Translations under genes and position numbers: made by a program
Part shown: piece after piece, positions 1 to 8,809 of the stretch
Numbering within the stretch: the stretch's first letter is position 1
Layout of the letters: each line of letters begins with the position of its first letter
Assembly (NCBI GenBank): GCA_021203305.1
Contig: JAJQBK010000036.1
Coordinates: 1-64,000, forward strand
DNA: 64,000 bases
Direction: 5' to 3'
Origin: Lachnospiraceae bacterium
GTDB lineage: Bacteria > Bacillota > Clostridia > Lachnospirales > Lachnospiraceae
Notes under the pieces: generated by a model
What the model was told of the DNA's origin: nothing
Seen by the model: only the letters and a program-made list of their open reading frames with translations
The model's database searches: none

Positions 1-136
1 TTTTACTACATGTAAAATAAAGTTTCAATGCCCTTCTGAAATTTATAACAAAACTTTTTTTAAAAATACACTGATTCTGTTAAAATATACAATTCTCCGC
101 GGTATACCGCACATTCACGATTCCGGTTTCTGGCGC

Positions 137-169
137 AAAAAACGGGACTCCCATCTGGCAAGTCCCGTT
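137..169 (-). terminator. Rho-independent terminator of the ABC exporter operon
   Basis: Perfect 9-bp stem (AACGGGACT at 141-149 and AGTCCCGTT at 161-169) with an 11-nt loop. Read on the minus strand it is followed by a run of T at 137-140. It lies about 22 nt after the stop of the upstream ABC gene. Confidence 0.85.
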
Positions 170-190
170 CAGATATTTCTTCATGTCTTC

Positions 191-1978
191 TTAAGCCGGT
201 TTCTGCTCCCCCGTCTCATGATGAATCTGCAGCTCATACAGTTTCTTGTAAATTCCGTTCTGCGCCAGCAGCTCCTGATGCGTGCCCCGCTCACGGATTT
301 TACCCTTGTGCATCACCATAATGCAGTCCGCGTGCTGGATGGTGGAAAGACGGTGAGCTACCATGATAGTGGTTCTTCCCTGCATCAGCTTCTCTAACGC
401 CTCCTGAATCAGAAGCTCCGTCTCCGTATCGATGTTGGCGGTGGCCTCGTCCATCACCAGAATGCTGGGATTGTGGGCGAGAGTCCTGGCGAAGCTTAAA
501 AGCTGTCTCTCCCCCGCCGAGAAGGTGGCGCCCCGCTCCATCACCGGTTCATGATAGCCTCCCGGCAGCTTCTCAATAAAGCGGGAAGCGTTGACATACT
601 CCGCCGCCGCCTTCACCTGCTCATGGGTAATATTTTCATCATGCAGGCGGATATTATACTCGATATCACCCTCAAAAACAAAAACATCCTGCTGCATCTG
701 GCCGATGGCCTCCCGCAGCTGCTTTTTGGACAGGCGGCGGATGTCCACCCCGTCGATGGTAATGCTGCCCTTCTGGATATCATAATATCTGCCGATCAGA
801 TTCAGGATCGAGGTCTTGCCCGCGCCGGTGGCTCCCACAAAGGCCACCTTTTCGCCCGGCTCTATGACAAAGGACACATCCCGCAGCACATAGTTTTCGT
901 TGTCATAAGCGAACCATACATGGTCAAATTCAATCCTGCCCTTAATCTCCGGAAGGATAACCGGATCAGGATCCTCCTGTACCAGGGGCTCCTCCTCCAT
1001 CACGGCGAAAATCTTCTCCGCGGAGGCCAGGGAAGACTGTAAGGTGGAAAACTGCTCCGCCAGCGTCTCGATGGGCTCAAAAAAGGACTGGATATACTGG
1101 GCAAAAATATAAAGGGTGCCCACCGTAATCACCGCTCCCAGCACCTCTGTGCTGCCGATATACAGCACAATCATCAGCGACAAAATCCGCAGGATATAGG
1201 TAACCGGGCGGAAAACGGCAAATACCATCATCTCTTTATAATAAGCCTTATAAAGCTTACGGTTCTTTTCATCAAATTCCTCAAATTTGCGCTTTTCCCT
1301 GCCAAAGATCTGAATGACCTTCATCCCGGAAATATGCTCGGACAAAAAGGTGTTAATGTCCGTCAGCCGGGTTCTGGTCAGCCGGTAAGCCTCTCTCGCG
1401 AGTCTCCGAAACAGCACCGTCAGCACCACCACCAGCGGAAGCAGCACAAAGGACAGAAGCGCCAGCCTCAGATCCAGCACCAGCATGACCAGCGCGTAAC
1501 CCAGAATCTTGATGATGTTCCGGAACAGATTGACTAAAATTCCGGAGAACATTTCATTCATGGCTTCCACATCGTTGGTCACCCGGGTGACGATCTTTCC
1601 CACCGGCGTCAGGTCAAAATACCGCAGGCTTAAGGATTGTATGTGATCATACAGATCCTGTCTCATTTTCAGGATAATCTTCTGCCCGGTCTTCTGCAGA
1701 ATCCAGGTCTGAGATACATTGGCCGCCACCCCCAGCGCCAGCACAATGCCGTAAATTGCGGCAGTGCGCACCAGATTATCATACTGCCCGTCCTGCTCAA
1801 ACAGATCAATGGCGTCCCCGATCAGAATGGGCCGGTACAGGTCAAAGGCTGTCAGTGCCAGCACCAGCACCAGGCAAAACCCCATGCTTCCCAGGTGGGG
1901 CTTCATGTATTCAAACAGCTTCCGCCATACGTTGCCCTTATAGACATTTTCTACCTTATCATCATTCAGACTGCTCAT
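191..1978 (-). CDS. ABC exporter half-transporter, BmrD/YheH type
   Basis: A 595-residue type IV ABC exporter subunit. Residues about 30-320 form a six-helix membrane domain and the rest an ATPase domain with Walker A GATGAGKTS near residue 380, an altered signature FSAGERQ and Walker B followed by a normal glutamate (MDEATANID). It follows the partner gene at 1991-3769 by 12 nt, so the two form a two-gene operon. In the known heterodimeric exporters BmrC/BmrD (YheI/YheH) one partner keeps the catalytic Glu and the other carries Asp; the same split is seen here. Multidrug or lipid export is the family role, but the substrate cannot be told from sequence. The start ATG is at 1978. Confidence 0.9.
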   Translation of the reverse strand: MSSLNDDKVENVYKGNVWRKLFEYMKPHLGSMGFCLVLVLALTAFDLYRPILIGDAIDLFEQDGQYDNLVRTAAIYGIVLALGVAANVSQTWILQKTGQKIILKMRQDLYDHIQSLSLRYFDLTPVGKIVTRVTNDVEAMNEMFSGILVNLFRNIIKILGYALVMLVLDLRLALLSFVLLPLVVVLTVLFRRLAREAYRLTRTRLTDINTFLSEHISGMKVIQIFGREKRKFEEFDEKNRKLYKAYYKEMMVFAVFRPVTYILRILSLMIVLYIGSTEVLGAVITVGTLYIFAQYIQSFFEPIETLAEQFSTLQSSLASAEKIFAVMEEEPLVQEDPDPVILPEIKGRIEFDHVWFAYDNENYVLRDVSFVIEPGEKVAFVGATGAGKTSILNLIGRYYDIQKGSITIDGVDIRRLSKKQLREAIGQMQQDVFVFEGDIEYNIRLHDENITHEQVKAAAEYVNASRFIEKLPGGYHEPVMERGATFSAGERQLLSFARTLAHNPSILVMDEATANIDTETELLIQEALEKLMQGRTTIMVAHRLSTIQHADCIMVMHKGKIRERGTHQELLAQNGIYKKLYELQIHHETGEQKPA

Positions 1979-1990
1979 ATGTATGCCCTC

Positions 1991-3769
1991 CTACATCTGA
2001 GACAGCTGCTCTTCCAGCTGCTGCTTCTCATAAATATGCGCGTAAAACCCGTTCCGTGCAATCAGTTCCTCGTGAGTGCCGTACTCCGTCAGTTCTCCGT
2101 CCGCCAGCACCGCCACATGGTCCGCCTTCTGAAGAGTGGATATCCGGTGCGCGATAATGATGGTGGTCTTTCCTTCCCTCAGCTTCAGCAAATTCTCCAG
2201 AATCTGTTCCTCCGTATCCGTATCCACCGCGGAGAGAGAATCATCCATAATCAGGATTGCCGCGTCCATCAGAAGCGCCCGGGCGATGGAGCTTCTCTGC
2301 TTCTGGCCCCCGGAAAGAGTCACGCCTCTCTCCCCCACCAGTGTCTCATACTGGTCGGGAAATTCCATGATGTTGTCGTCAATGCAGGCGTTCGCCGCCG
2401 CCTGACGGATCCTCCTTCTGATCTCCGGATGATCCGTGATCCGCTCCTCCAGGCCGAAGGCGATGTTTTCCTCCAGCGTATCGGAGAAGAGGAAATTATC
2501 CTGAGGCACATAGGCTACATCCCGGTGCAGCACCGCCAGCGGGTAATCCGTGATGGGCCTGCCGTCCAGCAGAATATCGCCCTTTTCACAGTCATAGACC
2601 CGCAACAGCAGGTCGGCCAGGCTCGACTTGCCGCTGCCGGTTCGCCCCAGAATCCCCAGCATTTCCCCGTCCTCCACCTTCAGGCTGACGTCCTTTAACA
2701 CCGGCTCGGTTCCGTCCGGATAGGTAAAGGTCAAATTCTGCAGCTTGATCTCTCCCTGAATATGCAGGTCTTCCCCCTCCAGCTCCTTTGGAATCATATC
2801 CACAATGTCCGGTTTCTCCGCGAAAATTGCCCCGATTCTCTTTAACGCCGCTGACGCCTGCGTAAAGGAATTGATACAGTCGCCGCAGGCGATCATGGGC
2901 CAGACCAGCATGTTGATATACGAATTGAATGTCACGAACTGGCCGATGGAAATCGTGCCGGAAAGCACCATCCGCCCGCCCAGCAGAAGCGTCAGCAGGA
3001 TGCTGATACCGGTGACAGCGTCCAGGGCCGGTCCGAAAACGGCGCGCAGCTTCACCACCGCCAGGTTCTTTTCCATGTTCCGCTCGTTGGCCTCCTCAAA
3101 GGAATCGAAGTCCTTTTCCTCCTGCACGAAGGCCTTGACCACCCGTATGCCGGACAGGCTTTCCTGCACCTTGTCCGACAGATAGGAAAAGGCGTTCTGT
3201 CTCTCGATCTGGCACTTTTTCATGGCCTTTCCAAAAAAATAACAGCCCACGGCCACCGCTGTCAAAGGCACCGCGGCCACCACCGTCAACCCCAGGTTGA
3301 CATACACCACCATCCTGATGAGCACCATGAGAGTCATGCCCACCGCGTCAAAGGCTGTCACAACACTCATGCCCACCGCCTGACGCACCGCCTGCAGGTC
3401 ATTGGTGAAATGAGCCATCAGGTCTCCGGTCTTATGGGAATTAAAATATTTGGCTGACAGCGTCTCCAGATGCCGGAACATATCGTTCCTCAGATCATAC
3501 TCCACGTTTCTGGAAGCGCCCTGGATGCCGTATCTCCAGCCAAACCGTCCCACCGCCATGAGCATACCGGCGGCAAACAGCTTCAAAATCAAAATCCTTA
3601 CTCCCTGCATATCCAGCGTCCGGGCGGAAAGGCCGTCGATAATCTCGCCTATGTACTGGGGCACGTACAGGCTTGCCAGGTCCACCAGCAAAAGCAGGAG
3701 AATACCCATCAGGTAACTCCACTTATATTTCAGTAAATAAGGAACCAGCGAAAACTTTTTCTCCTCCAT
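1991..3769 (-). CDS. ABC exporter half-transporter, BmrC/YheI type (degenerate Walker B)
   Basis: Membrane domain in the first 310 residues, then an ATPase domain with Walker A GRTGSGKSS, a canonical LSGGQ signature and Walker B ending MDDSLSAVD, so the catalytic Glu is Asp. That is the mark of the partner holding the degenerate ATP site in BmrC/BmrD-like heterodimers. The frame is open back to a TTG at 3790, but AAGGAGAG sits about 10 nt before the ATG at 3769, which I take as the start (592 residues). First gene of the exporter pair; no regulator gene is adjacent. Confidence 0.9.
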   Translation of the reverse strand: MEEKKFSLVPYLLKYKWSYLMGILLLLLVDLASLYVPQYIGEIIDGLSARTLDMQGVRILILKLFAAGMLMAVGRFGWRYGIQGASRNVEYDLRNDMFRHLETLSAKYFNSHKTGDLMAHFTNDLQAVRQAVGMSVVTAFDAVGMTLMVLIRMVVYVNLGLTVVAAVPLTAVAVGCYFFGKAMKKCQIERQNAFSYLSDKVQESLSGIRVVKAFVQEEKDFDSFEEANERNMEKNLAVVKLRAVFGPALDAVTGISILLTLLLGGRMVLSGTISIGQFVTFNSYINMLVWPMIACGDCINSFTQASAALKRIGAIFAEKPDIVDMIPKELEGEDLHIQGEIKLQNLTFTYPDGTEPVLKDVSLKVEDGEMLGILGRTGSGKSSLADLLLRVYDCEKGDILLDGRPITDYPLAVLHRDVAYVPQDNFLFSDTLEENIAFGLEERITDHPEIRRRIRQAAANACIDDNIMEFPDQYETLVGERGVTLSGGQKQRSSIARALLMDAAILIMDDSLSAVDTDTEEQILENLLKLREGKTTIIIAHRISTLQKADHVAVLADGELTEYGTHEELIARNGFYAHIYEKQQLEEQLSQM

Positions 3770-3924
3770 GGGTATCGTACTCTCCTTCAAAACCTTCTAA
3801 AATCCGTAATCCTTCCCGTGTACCCGCTTCCTATTTTCCCGCGTCCAATCAACATATCACAAAGTGCTGTTGACTGTCTACTGTTTTTGACAAAAATCAT
3901 TACTATTCACAGACGAAAGGCCTC

Positions 3925-3950
3925 TCGCACACCATAAGGCGTCCTGTGAA
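3925..3950 (-). repeat. Dispersed repeat B, copy 1
   Basis: Read on the minus strand, TTCACAGGACGCCTTA continues to a 26-nt core that recurs with two mismatches at 14039-14064 (+). Similarity extends a few bases on both sides. It lies in the 219-nt gap between the ABC operon and the heparinase-like gene. A 9-bp inverted repeat (GAAGAGGAA 3951-3959 with TTCCTCTTC 3982-3990) adjoins it and could act as a weak terminator for the heparinase-like gene, although no T-run follows. Confidence 0.6.
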
Positions 3951-3988
3951 GAAGAGGAAACGGCCGTGAACAGCGGCAAAATTCCTCT

Positions 3989-6079
3989 TCATATCCGTTG
4001 AATCGAGAAGCTGCTCACTCCTCTTCCCTCCTCCAGGGGTACCGCCCAGCGGATCGTGTAAACCTTCTCCGTCCCGCCCTGGTGATTTCTGTGGTCATAT
4101 TCCACCACCATGATCTCAGGGGATGCCATACCGGGCAGCTTTTCTACCTCAATCAGTGCTTTCGCGCCATTCTGCTCCAGGCAGATCCGATTTTCCTCTA
4201 TCACAGGCAGGATTTGAGTGACCAGATTTTCCATTACGCTGACGTTATACAACGCGCCGTCTTTCTCCATCAGACCGTCACCTCCCGTATTTGCGTCCGC
4301 TTTTTCAACATCCAAAGCGGTATTCGCCGCGTCATAATCTCCTCTCAGATCAAACCGGTCCGTAATCTTCGCTCTTCCGTTCTCCAACTCAAAGCGGATT
4401 TGCCGCACAATCGTCTTTCCATCCAGGGGCTCTCCACCCTCTGAGAGACTGTAGGCGCTGCCGATTTCCATACGGACCGTTCCTGTTCCTGCCGCTGATA
4501 TCCACCCGGTATCTTCCGTTCCTGGGTGTTTTTCCGTATCTGCCGCTGATATCCGGCCAATCGCTTCCTTTTCCGGACGATCTTTTGCCCCTGCTGTTAA
4601 GGTCTGATCAGCCGCTCTCTTCTCCGGACATTCTTCCACGGCAGCCAAAAAGGAAGTGCAGCGGTACGCCGCTCCCTCTCTCTGCCCCTGCCCGTTGAGT
4701 ATGGGGACGCTGTGACCGAAAGAATGATTGCAGATCGCCCGATAACGGTTCTGAGAAAAATAATCCCTGTCGTACTCCCCGGCCCCCAGGTCCGTCAAAA
4801 ATAATACTCCCTCCGCCTCGTAAATCAGATGGCCGATATCATTATGATTGTGGGATTCCCCGTTATGGCCACCCTTGCAGGCGAAACCTGTACCGTTCTT
4901 CGCATAGCCAACGCACCACTGAGCGGAGGGCAGGATGTGGAAACGATACCCTGGCTCAGTCTTCATGTCATCCTTTTTCGATATCGCACAGTCGGCCGTC
5001 AGCTTTTCATCGTTTAAAGGCGTTTCCTCCCCGGAGGCCTCCCATTTTCCCGTTCTTTCTTCCTCCCGCCGCAGATATTCCATCGTGGCAAACCAGTCCA
5101 GCTTCAGCCCGGCAAACCGGTAACAGGTATCTGAGTGCAGCCCCGCCGCCCTCTCCATGGCCGGGAATTCCGCATTCCCATATTCCATCGCCTGCAGGGC
5201 CTGCAGCCCCACCCGGAAGGTGTCCCTGCTGCTGCCATCGGAAAAGCTTAAGCTGACCCCGTCAGGGAAAAAGCATTTGGCCGGAAACGCCGCGATGTCC
5301 GGTCGTTGAAAGAGATTTTCCCCGGTCAGCTCTTTCAGCTCCCAGGCAAAATTGGCAAAGTAAATCATCCCGTAGGTATAGTATTGCAAACCCTCCATGC
5401 AGGCCCCATCGTCCGTGAAGCCCTGAAAATAATAAGGCAGGGCCGCGCACACTCTGTCAAGGCACTCCGGCAGCGGCTTCGGCAGACGCCATCCGGCTTT
5501 GGACAGATGGATGACCGCGCTTCCGATGCTTCCCGCGCATACCGCGGTCCAGTTGCTGTTTCCAACTTCCCACCCGGCATAAGGCACTTCTGAGAAATAG
5601 TAGGGCTCCAGCACCCGGCGGCTGATTTCCGCCTCCATCCTGTCCTTTAACTTCTCCGGCAGAAAACCCTTCAGCCTGTCCAGAAGCTCCGACAGAGTCT
5701 GCGCCGTCTCCGCCGCAAACAGATCCACCGTCTCCCGCCAGCCGGGATTTTCCTTTCGATTGACATGAGCCGGAAGCGCCCAGGTATCCTCCCCGCAGAT
5801 TTGTTCGATTACTTCACAAAGCCTGAAAAGCACGGTGGAATCCACCGTGCCTGTCTCTTCCTTTTCCAGAATAGCCTCCATGCCAAAAACCGCCAGAAAC
5901 TTCCTCCTTGGGAAATAAGCGCTCTCGTATATCAGTCGGTTTCCCTTTTGCTCATACAGGTCAAAGTCCTCCCGCCAAAGAGCCGGCATTTCCTCGCTCA
6001 TTAGCCAAGCCGCGCTCTCCCGGATATCCTCACGATACTCTTTCAGGAACCTCCGAAGCGCTTTTCCTCTTCCCCCCAT
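3989..6079 (-). CDS. Heparinase II/III-like protein (cytoplasmic)
   Basis: A 696-residue protein with an N-terminal alpha-toroid and a C-terminal beta-domain like heparinase II/III polysaccharide lyases. The most telling segment is near residues 410-470: GHNGESHNHNDIGH, then GAGEYDRDYFS and NHSFGHSVPILNGQGQ, which match the family's His/Asn-rich catalytic and metal region. There is no signal peptide, so it should act in the cytoplasm on imported oligosaccharides. A low-complexity insert with a 17-codon repeat (ISAADTEKHPG and ISAAGTG, DNA about 4485-4560) interrupts the beta-domain. GGGAGAG lies just before the ATG. It sits 160 nt downstream of the GH13 gene in the same direction. Whether it is a lyase or a hydrolase, and on which uronic-acid polymer, is not known. 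Confidence 0.8.
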   Translation of the reverse strand: MGGRGKALRRFLKEYREDIRESAAWLMSEEMPALWREDFDLYEQKGNRLIYESAYFPRRKFLAVFGMEAILEKEETGTVDSTVLFRLCEVIEQICGEDTWALPAHVNRKENPGWRETVDLFAAETAQTLSELLDRLKGFLPEKLKDRMEAEISRRVLEPYYFSEVPYAGWEVGNSNWTAVCAGSIGSAVIHLSKAGWRLPKPLPECLDRVCAALPYYFQGFTDDGACMEGLQYYTYGMIYFANFAWELKELTGENLFQRPDIAAFPAKCFFPDGVSLSFSDGSSRDTFRVGLQALQAMEYGNAEFPAMERAAGLHSDTCYRFAGLKLDWFATMEYLRREEERTGKWEASGEETPLNDEKLTADCAISKKDDMKTEPGYRFHILPSAQWCVGYAKNGTGFACKGGHNGESHNHNDIGHLIYEAEGVLFLTDLGAGEYDRDYFSQNRYRAICNHSFGHSVPILNGQGQREGAAYRCTSFLAAVEECPEKRAADQTLTAGAKDRPEKEAIGRISAADTEKHPGTEDTGWISAAGTGTVRMEIGSAYSLSEGGEPLDGKTIVRQIRFELENGRAKITDRFDLRGDYDAANTALDVEKADANTGGDGLMEKDGALYNVSVMENLVTQILPVIEENRICLEQNGAKALIEVEKLPGMASPEIMVVEYDHRNHQGGTEKVYTIRWAVPLEEGRGVSSFSIQRI

Positions 6080-6239
6080 CTTCTCTCCCTCTTTGCCCGG
6101 TCAGTTATTCTCTCTCAACTCAGCGTTTTCGAACTGACCGGCCGTTTCTGCTGGTCTGTTTTCCGGCAGCAAAGCCAAAAATCCTCAGCAGCCCCCGCTT
6201 AGGAAATGTCCTGCCTGTAAACATTCCGGAGAGCGTTAC

Positions 6240-8339
6240 TCACGCCAGCTCCGCTCTCAGCACAATCACAGAATACGGCGGCATCCAGAGACGCACATCC
6301 CCGTTTTCCACCAGAATGTGCTCCCACTCCGTGGTAAAGCCCTCTCCCGAGGTCAGCATCAGCCGTTCCATCACACACTGATGAGGAAGCCCCAGCTCCC
6401 ACACCGCCGCGGTACGCTCATGAGCGTCTTTGGAATGGTTCACCAGTACTGCCGTGGCGCCGTGACTGTCAAAGCGCCCGTAGGCCAGATAATCCTTATC
6501 ATCGTTCAGCCGCTTCAGGCAGCCGGTTCTTAACTCCTGATTTTCCTTATGGATACGAATCATTTCCTTATGGAAACGAATCATCTCCCCATCCTCATGT
6601 CCCCAGGGATAGGTTCTCCGGCTGTCCGGGTCCGTGAAGCCACACACACCGGCCTCATCTCCGTAATATACCGTGGGTGCGCCCGGCCAGGTCATCTGGA
6701 CAACCACCGCTTCCCGCATCACTGCTTTATTTACACCCTCCCCGGCGGCAGCCGCGCCGAGAGTATCGATCCGGCCCACCCTGCCGTTGGTCCGGGTCAG
6801 GAAGCGGGAATGATCATGGTTGGAAAGCTCATTCATGGCCACTAGGCCGCTCTCCATATCGCCGTAAAGCTTCGCCATGGATTTCCAGAAAGCGTCCGCG
6901 TCACCGATCAGCTCCGGGCGGAAATCATCGCTGTGCTTCTCCATGCCCGTCAGATACCAGGTCAGAGGCTCCATAAAGCTGTCGTAATTCATAACGCTGT
7001 CCCACTCGTCCCCTTTGAGCCACTCTTCACAGTCCCCGTAGTGCTCCGCCAGGATCAGCGCGTCCGGGTTTGCCTCCTTCACCGCCCGGCGGAATTTTTT
7101 CCAGAAGGAATGATTGTACTCGTCCGTGTGTCCCAGATCCGCCGCCACATCCAGTCTCCAGCCGTCCGCGTTGTAGGGCTCGGACACCCATTTGCGGCCC
7201 ACGTGAAGAATATACTCCTCCAGCTCTTTGCTTCCCTCATAATTTAACTTCGGCAGAGTGTCGTATCCCCACCACCCCTCGTAGGTGCCGTTGTGGGGCC
7301 ACAGCTGATCCGAGTGAAAGCTGAAAAAGTCCCTGTAAGGACTGTCCGCGGACACGTAGGCCCCGGGCGCGTAACCGTGCTCACTGCCGTAAATGCACTC
7401 TTTGTCCAGCCATTTATTGAAGGAGCCGCAGTGATTGAACACGCCGTCCAGAATGACCCTCATGCCCCGTTTATGTACCTCCTTCACAAATTCCGCGAAA
7501 AAGGCGTTGGAGGCCTCCAGATTCTCCGGATTCGTGACCCGGTTAATGTATCTGGAAGCGGCAGCGTTTTCCCTCTGCCATTCCTCCAGAAGCTGTCCCT
7601 GATCCTCCGCAATCACGGTATAGTGGGGGTCCACATGGTCGTAGTCCTGAATGTCATATTTATGGTTGGAGGGAGACACGAAAACCGGACTTAAATAAAG
7701 CACCTCCACCCCCAGATCCTTCAGATAATCCAGCTTATCCCAAACGCCCTGCAAATCGCCGCCGTAAAAATTGCCCACGTCCATGGCGTCCGGCGTCTTA
7801 TTCCAGTCCTCAATCCTGCGGCTGTGCCTGTCAATGTAAAAATATTCCCCGGTCTGCACATCATTATCCGGATTTCCGTTGCAAAAGCGGTCCACAAAAA
7901 TCTGGTACATCACCGCCCCCTTCGCCCATTCCGGAACCTCAAAATCCGGTTTGACCTTAAAATAAGCCTTCGGGTTGGCCTCCTTCACCAGTCCCCGGAC
8001 GTCATAATAGCCACAGACATGCCCCTCCCATATTTCAAAGAAATATGAGATCATTCCCTTTCCCATCCGATATTTCAGCTCATAAAAATCAAAGTCCTGC
8101 CCCCGTCGGGCACAGTCCATTTCCAGGCGCTCCCCCTCAATTACGGCAAACACCCGATCCACATTGCAGGCCGCCGTGCGGAACCGGATGGTGATCTCCT
8201 GCCCCGAGGCCGGATAGGGGGGAAGCACGTATTCCCCGGTGGTATCACTAAAAAGAGCGTCCCTGTTCAAGACCGGACGCATCTGCTGAATATACTGTTT
8301 TTTGTTCTTCTCGAACCATTTGCGCATTCTGAGAGCCAT
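6240..8339 (-). CDS. GH13 alpha-glucan hydrolase (neopullulanase/cyclomaltodextrinase type)
   Basis: A 699-residue GH13 enzyme. An N-terminal beta domain (about residues 15-130) resembles the starch-binding domain of neopullulanases. It is followed by the catalytic barrel with DGVFNHCG (region I), DGWRLDVAADLGH containing the nucleophile Asp (region II), LILAEHYGD with the acid/base Glu (region III) and LSNHDHSR with the third carboxylate (region IV). There is no signal peptide, so it probably degrades maltodextrins or cyclodextrins in the cytoplasm. It lies downstream of ftsH but has its own promoter at 8401-8429. The ATG at 8339 follows AAGGAAAC; a second ATG at 8327 is possible. Confidence 0.92.
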   Translation of the reverse strand: MALRMRKWFEKNKKQYIQQMRPVLNRDALFSDTTGEYVLPPYPASGQEITIRFRTAACNVDRVFAVIEGERLEMDCARRGQDFDFYELKYRMGKGMISYFFEIWEGHVCGYYDVRGLVKEANPKAYFKVKPDFEVPEWAKGAVMYQIFVDRFCNGNPDNDVQTGEYFYIDRHSRRIEDWNKTPDAMDVGNFYGGDLQGVWDKLDYLKDLGVEVLYLSPVFVSPSNHKYDIQDYDHVDPHYTVIAEDQGQLLEEWQRENAAASRYINRVTNPENLEASNAFFAEFVKEVHKRGMRVILDGVFNHCGSFNKWLDKECIYGSEHGYAPGAYVSADSPYRDFFSFHSDQLWPHNGTYEGWWGYDTLPKLNYEGSKELEEYILHVGRKWVSEPYNADGWRLDVAADLGHTDEYNHSFWKKFRRAVKEANPDALILAEHYGDCEEWLKGDEWDSVMNYDSFMEPLTWYLTGMEKHSDDFRPELIGDADAFWKSMAKLYGDMESGLVAMNELSNHDHSRFLTRTNGRVGRIDTLGAAAAGEGVNKAVMREAVVVQMTWPGAPTVYYGDEAGVCGFTDPDSRRTYPWGHEDGEMIRFHKEMIRIHKENQELRTGCLKRLNDDKDYLAYGRFDSHGATAVLVNHSKDAHERTAAVWELGLPHQCVMERLMLTSGEGFTTEWEHILVENGDVRLWMPPYSVIVLRAELA

Positions 8340-8400
8340 AAAGAAGTTTCCTTATTAAGTATGATATGAATTGAGGCCATTTATGACCGCAGACAGGGAA

Positions 8401-8429
8401 ATTTTATAATATTCAGCCGGAATGCGCAA
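8401..8429 (-). promoter_or_regulatory. Promoter of the GH13 gene
   Basis: Minus strand TTGCGC (8424-8429), 17-nt spacer, TAAAAT (8401-8406). It starts about 60 nt before the GH13 ATG and fits a sigma-A promoter with a weak -35. Confidence 0.6.
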
Positions 8430-8441
8430 GGGGTAAATTCA

Positions 8442-8480
8442 GAATCTCTGTAAGAAGAATCTATGTAGGAATCTCTGTAA
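8442..8480. repeat. Three 12-bp direct repeats upstream of the GH13 promoter
   Basis: GAATCTCTGTAA at 8442-8453 and again at 8469-8480, with GAATCTATGTAG at 8457-8468 between them. They begin 12 bp upstream of the -35 element, where an activator would bind. Confidence 0.6.
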
Positions 8481-8809
8481 AAATTGTTACTGTTCCCAGT
8501 TGTAAACAATAACCAGAAATTCACATCCGCTTTTCACCGCACGTTAAAAGACAGCGTTGCCGCTGTCTTTTAGAGAAGGTATTTTCTTATGGGGTATAGC
8601 AAAAAACTATAAAATGTATTGGGGTTACAATGAAATAATAGCATGGAGTCCTTTTTTCGTCTACCCCAATCTTATACAAATATAATAAATTTTATTCCTG
8701 ATTTTTGTCTATTTTCCCTATAAAAATTTGTCTATATTGCCACCTCTGTCGCTTTCAGGACAGGATTCCCAGGAACCGCCATCCTGATTTTCCCATCCAA
8801 AGCTCCCTT

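Larger units (their letters stand above)
8340..8809. other. Intergenic region with promoter, direct repeats and a strong hairpin
   Basis: 470 bp without a gene. It holds the GH13 promoter (8401-8429), three direct repeats (8442-8480) and a perfect 11-bp hairpin, AAAAGACAGCG 8546-8556 with CGCTGTCTTTT 8561-8571 and a TTGC loop. The hairpin has T-rich ends on both strands and may terminate ftsH readthrough on the minus strand. The remaining 8580-8790 is AT-rich and I see nothing further in it. Confidence 0.6.
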
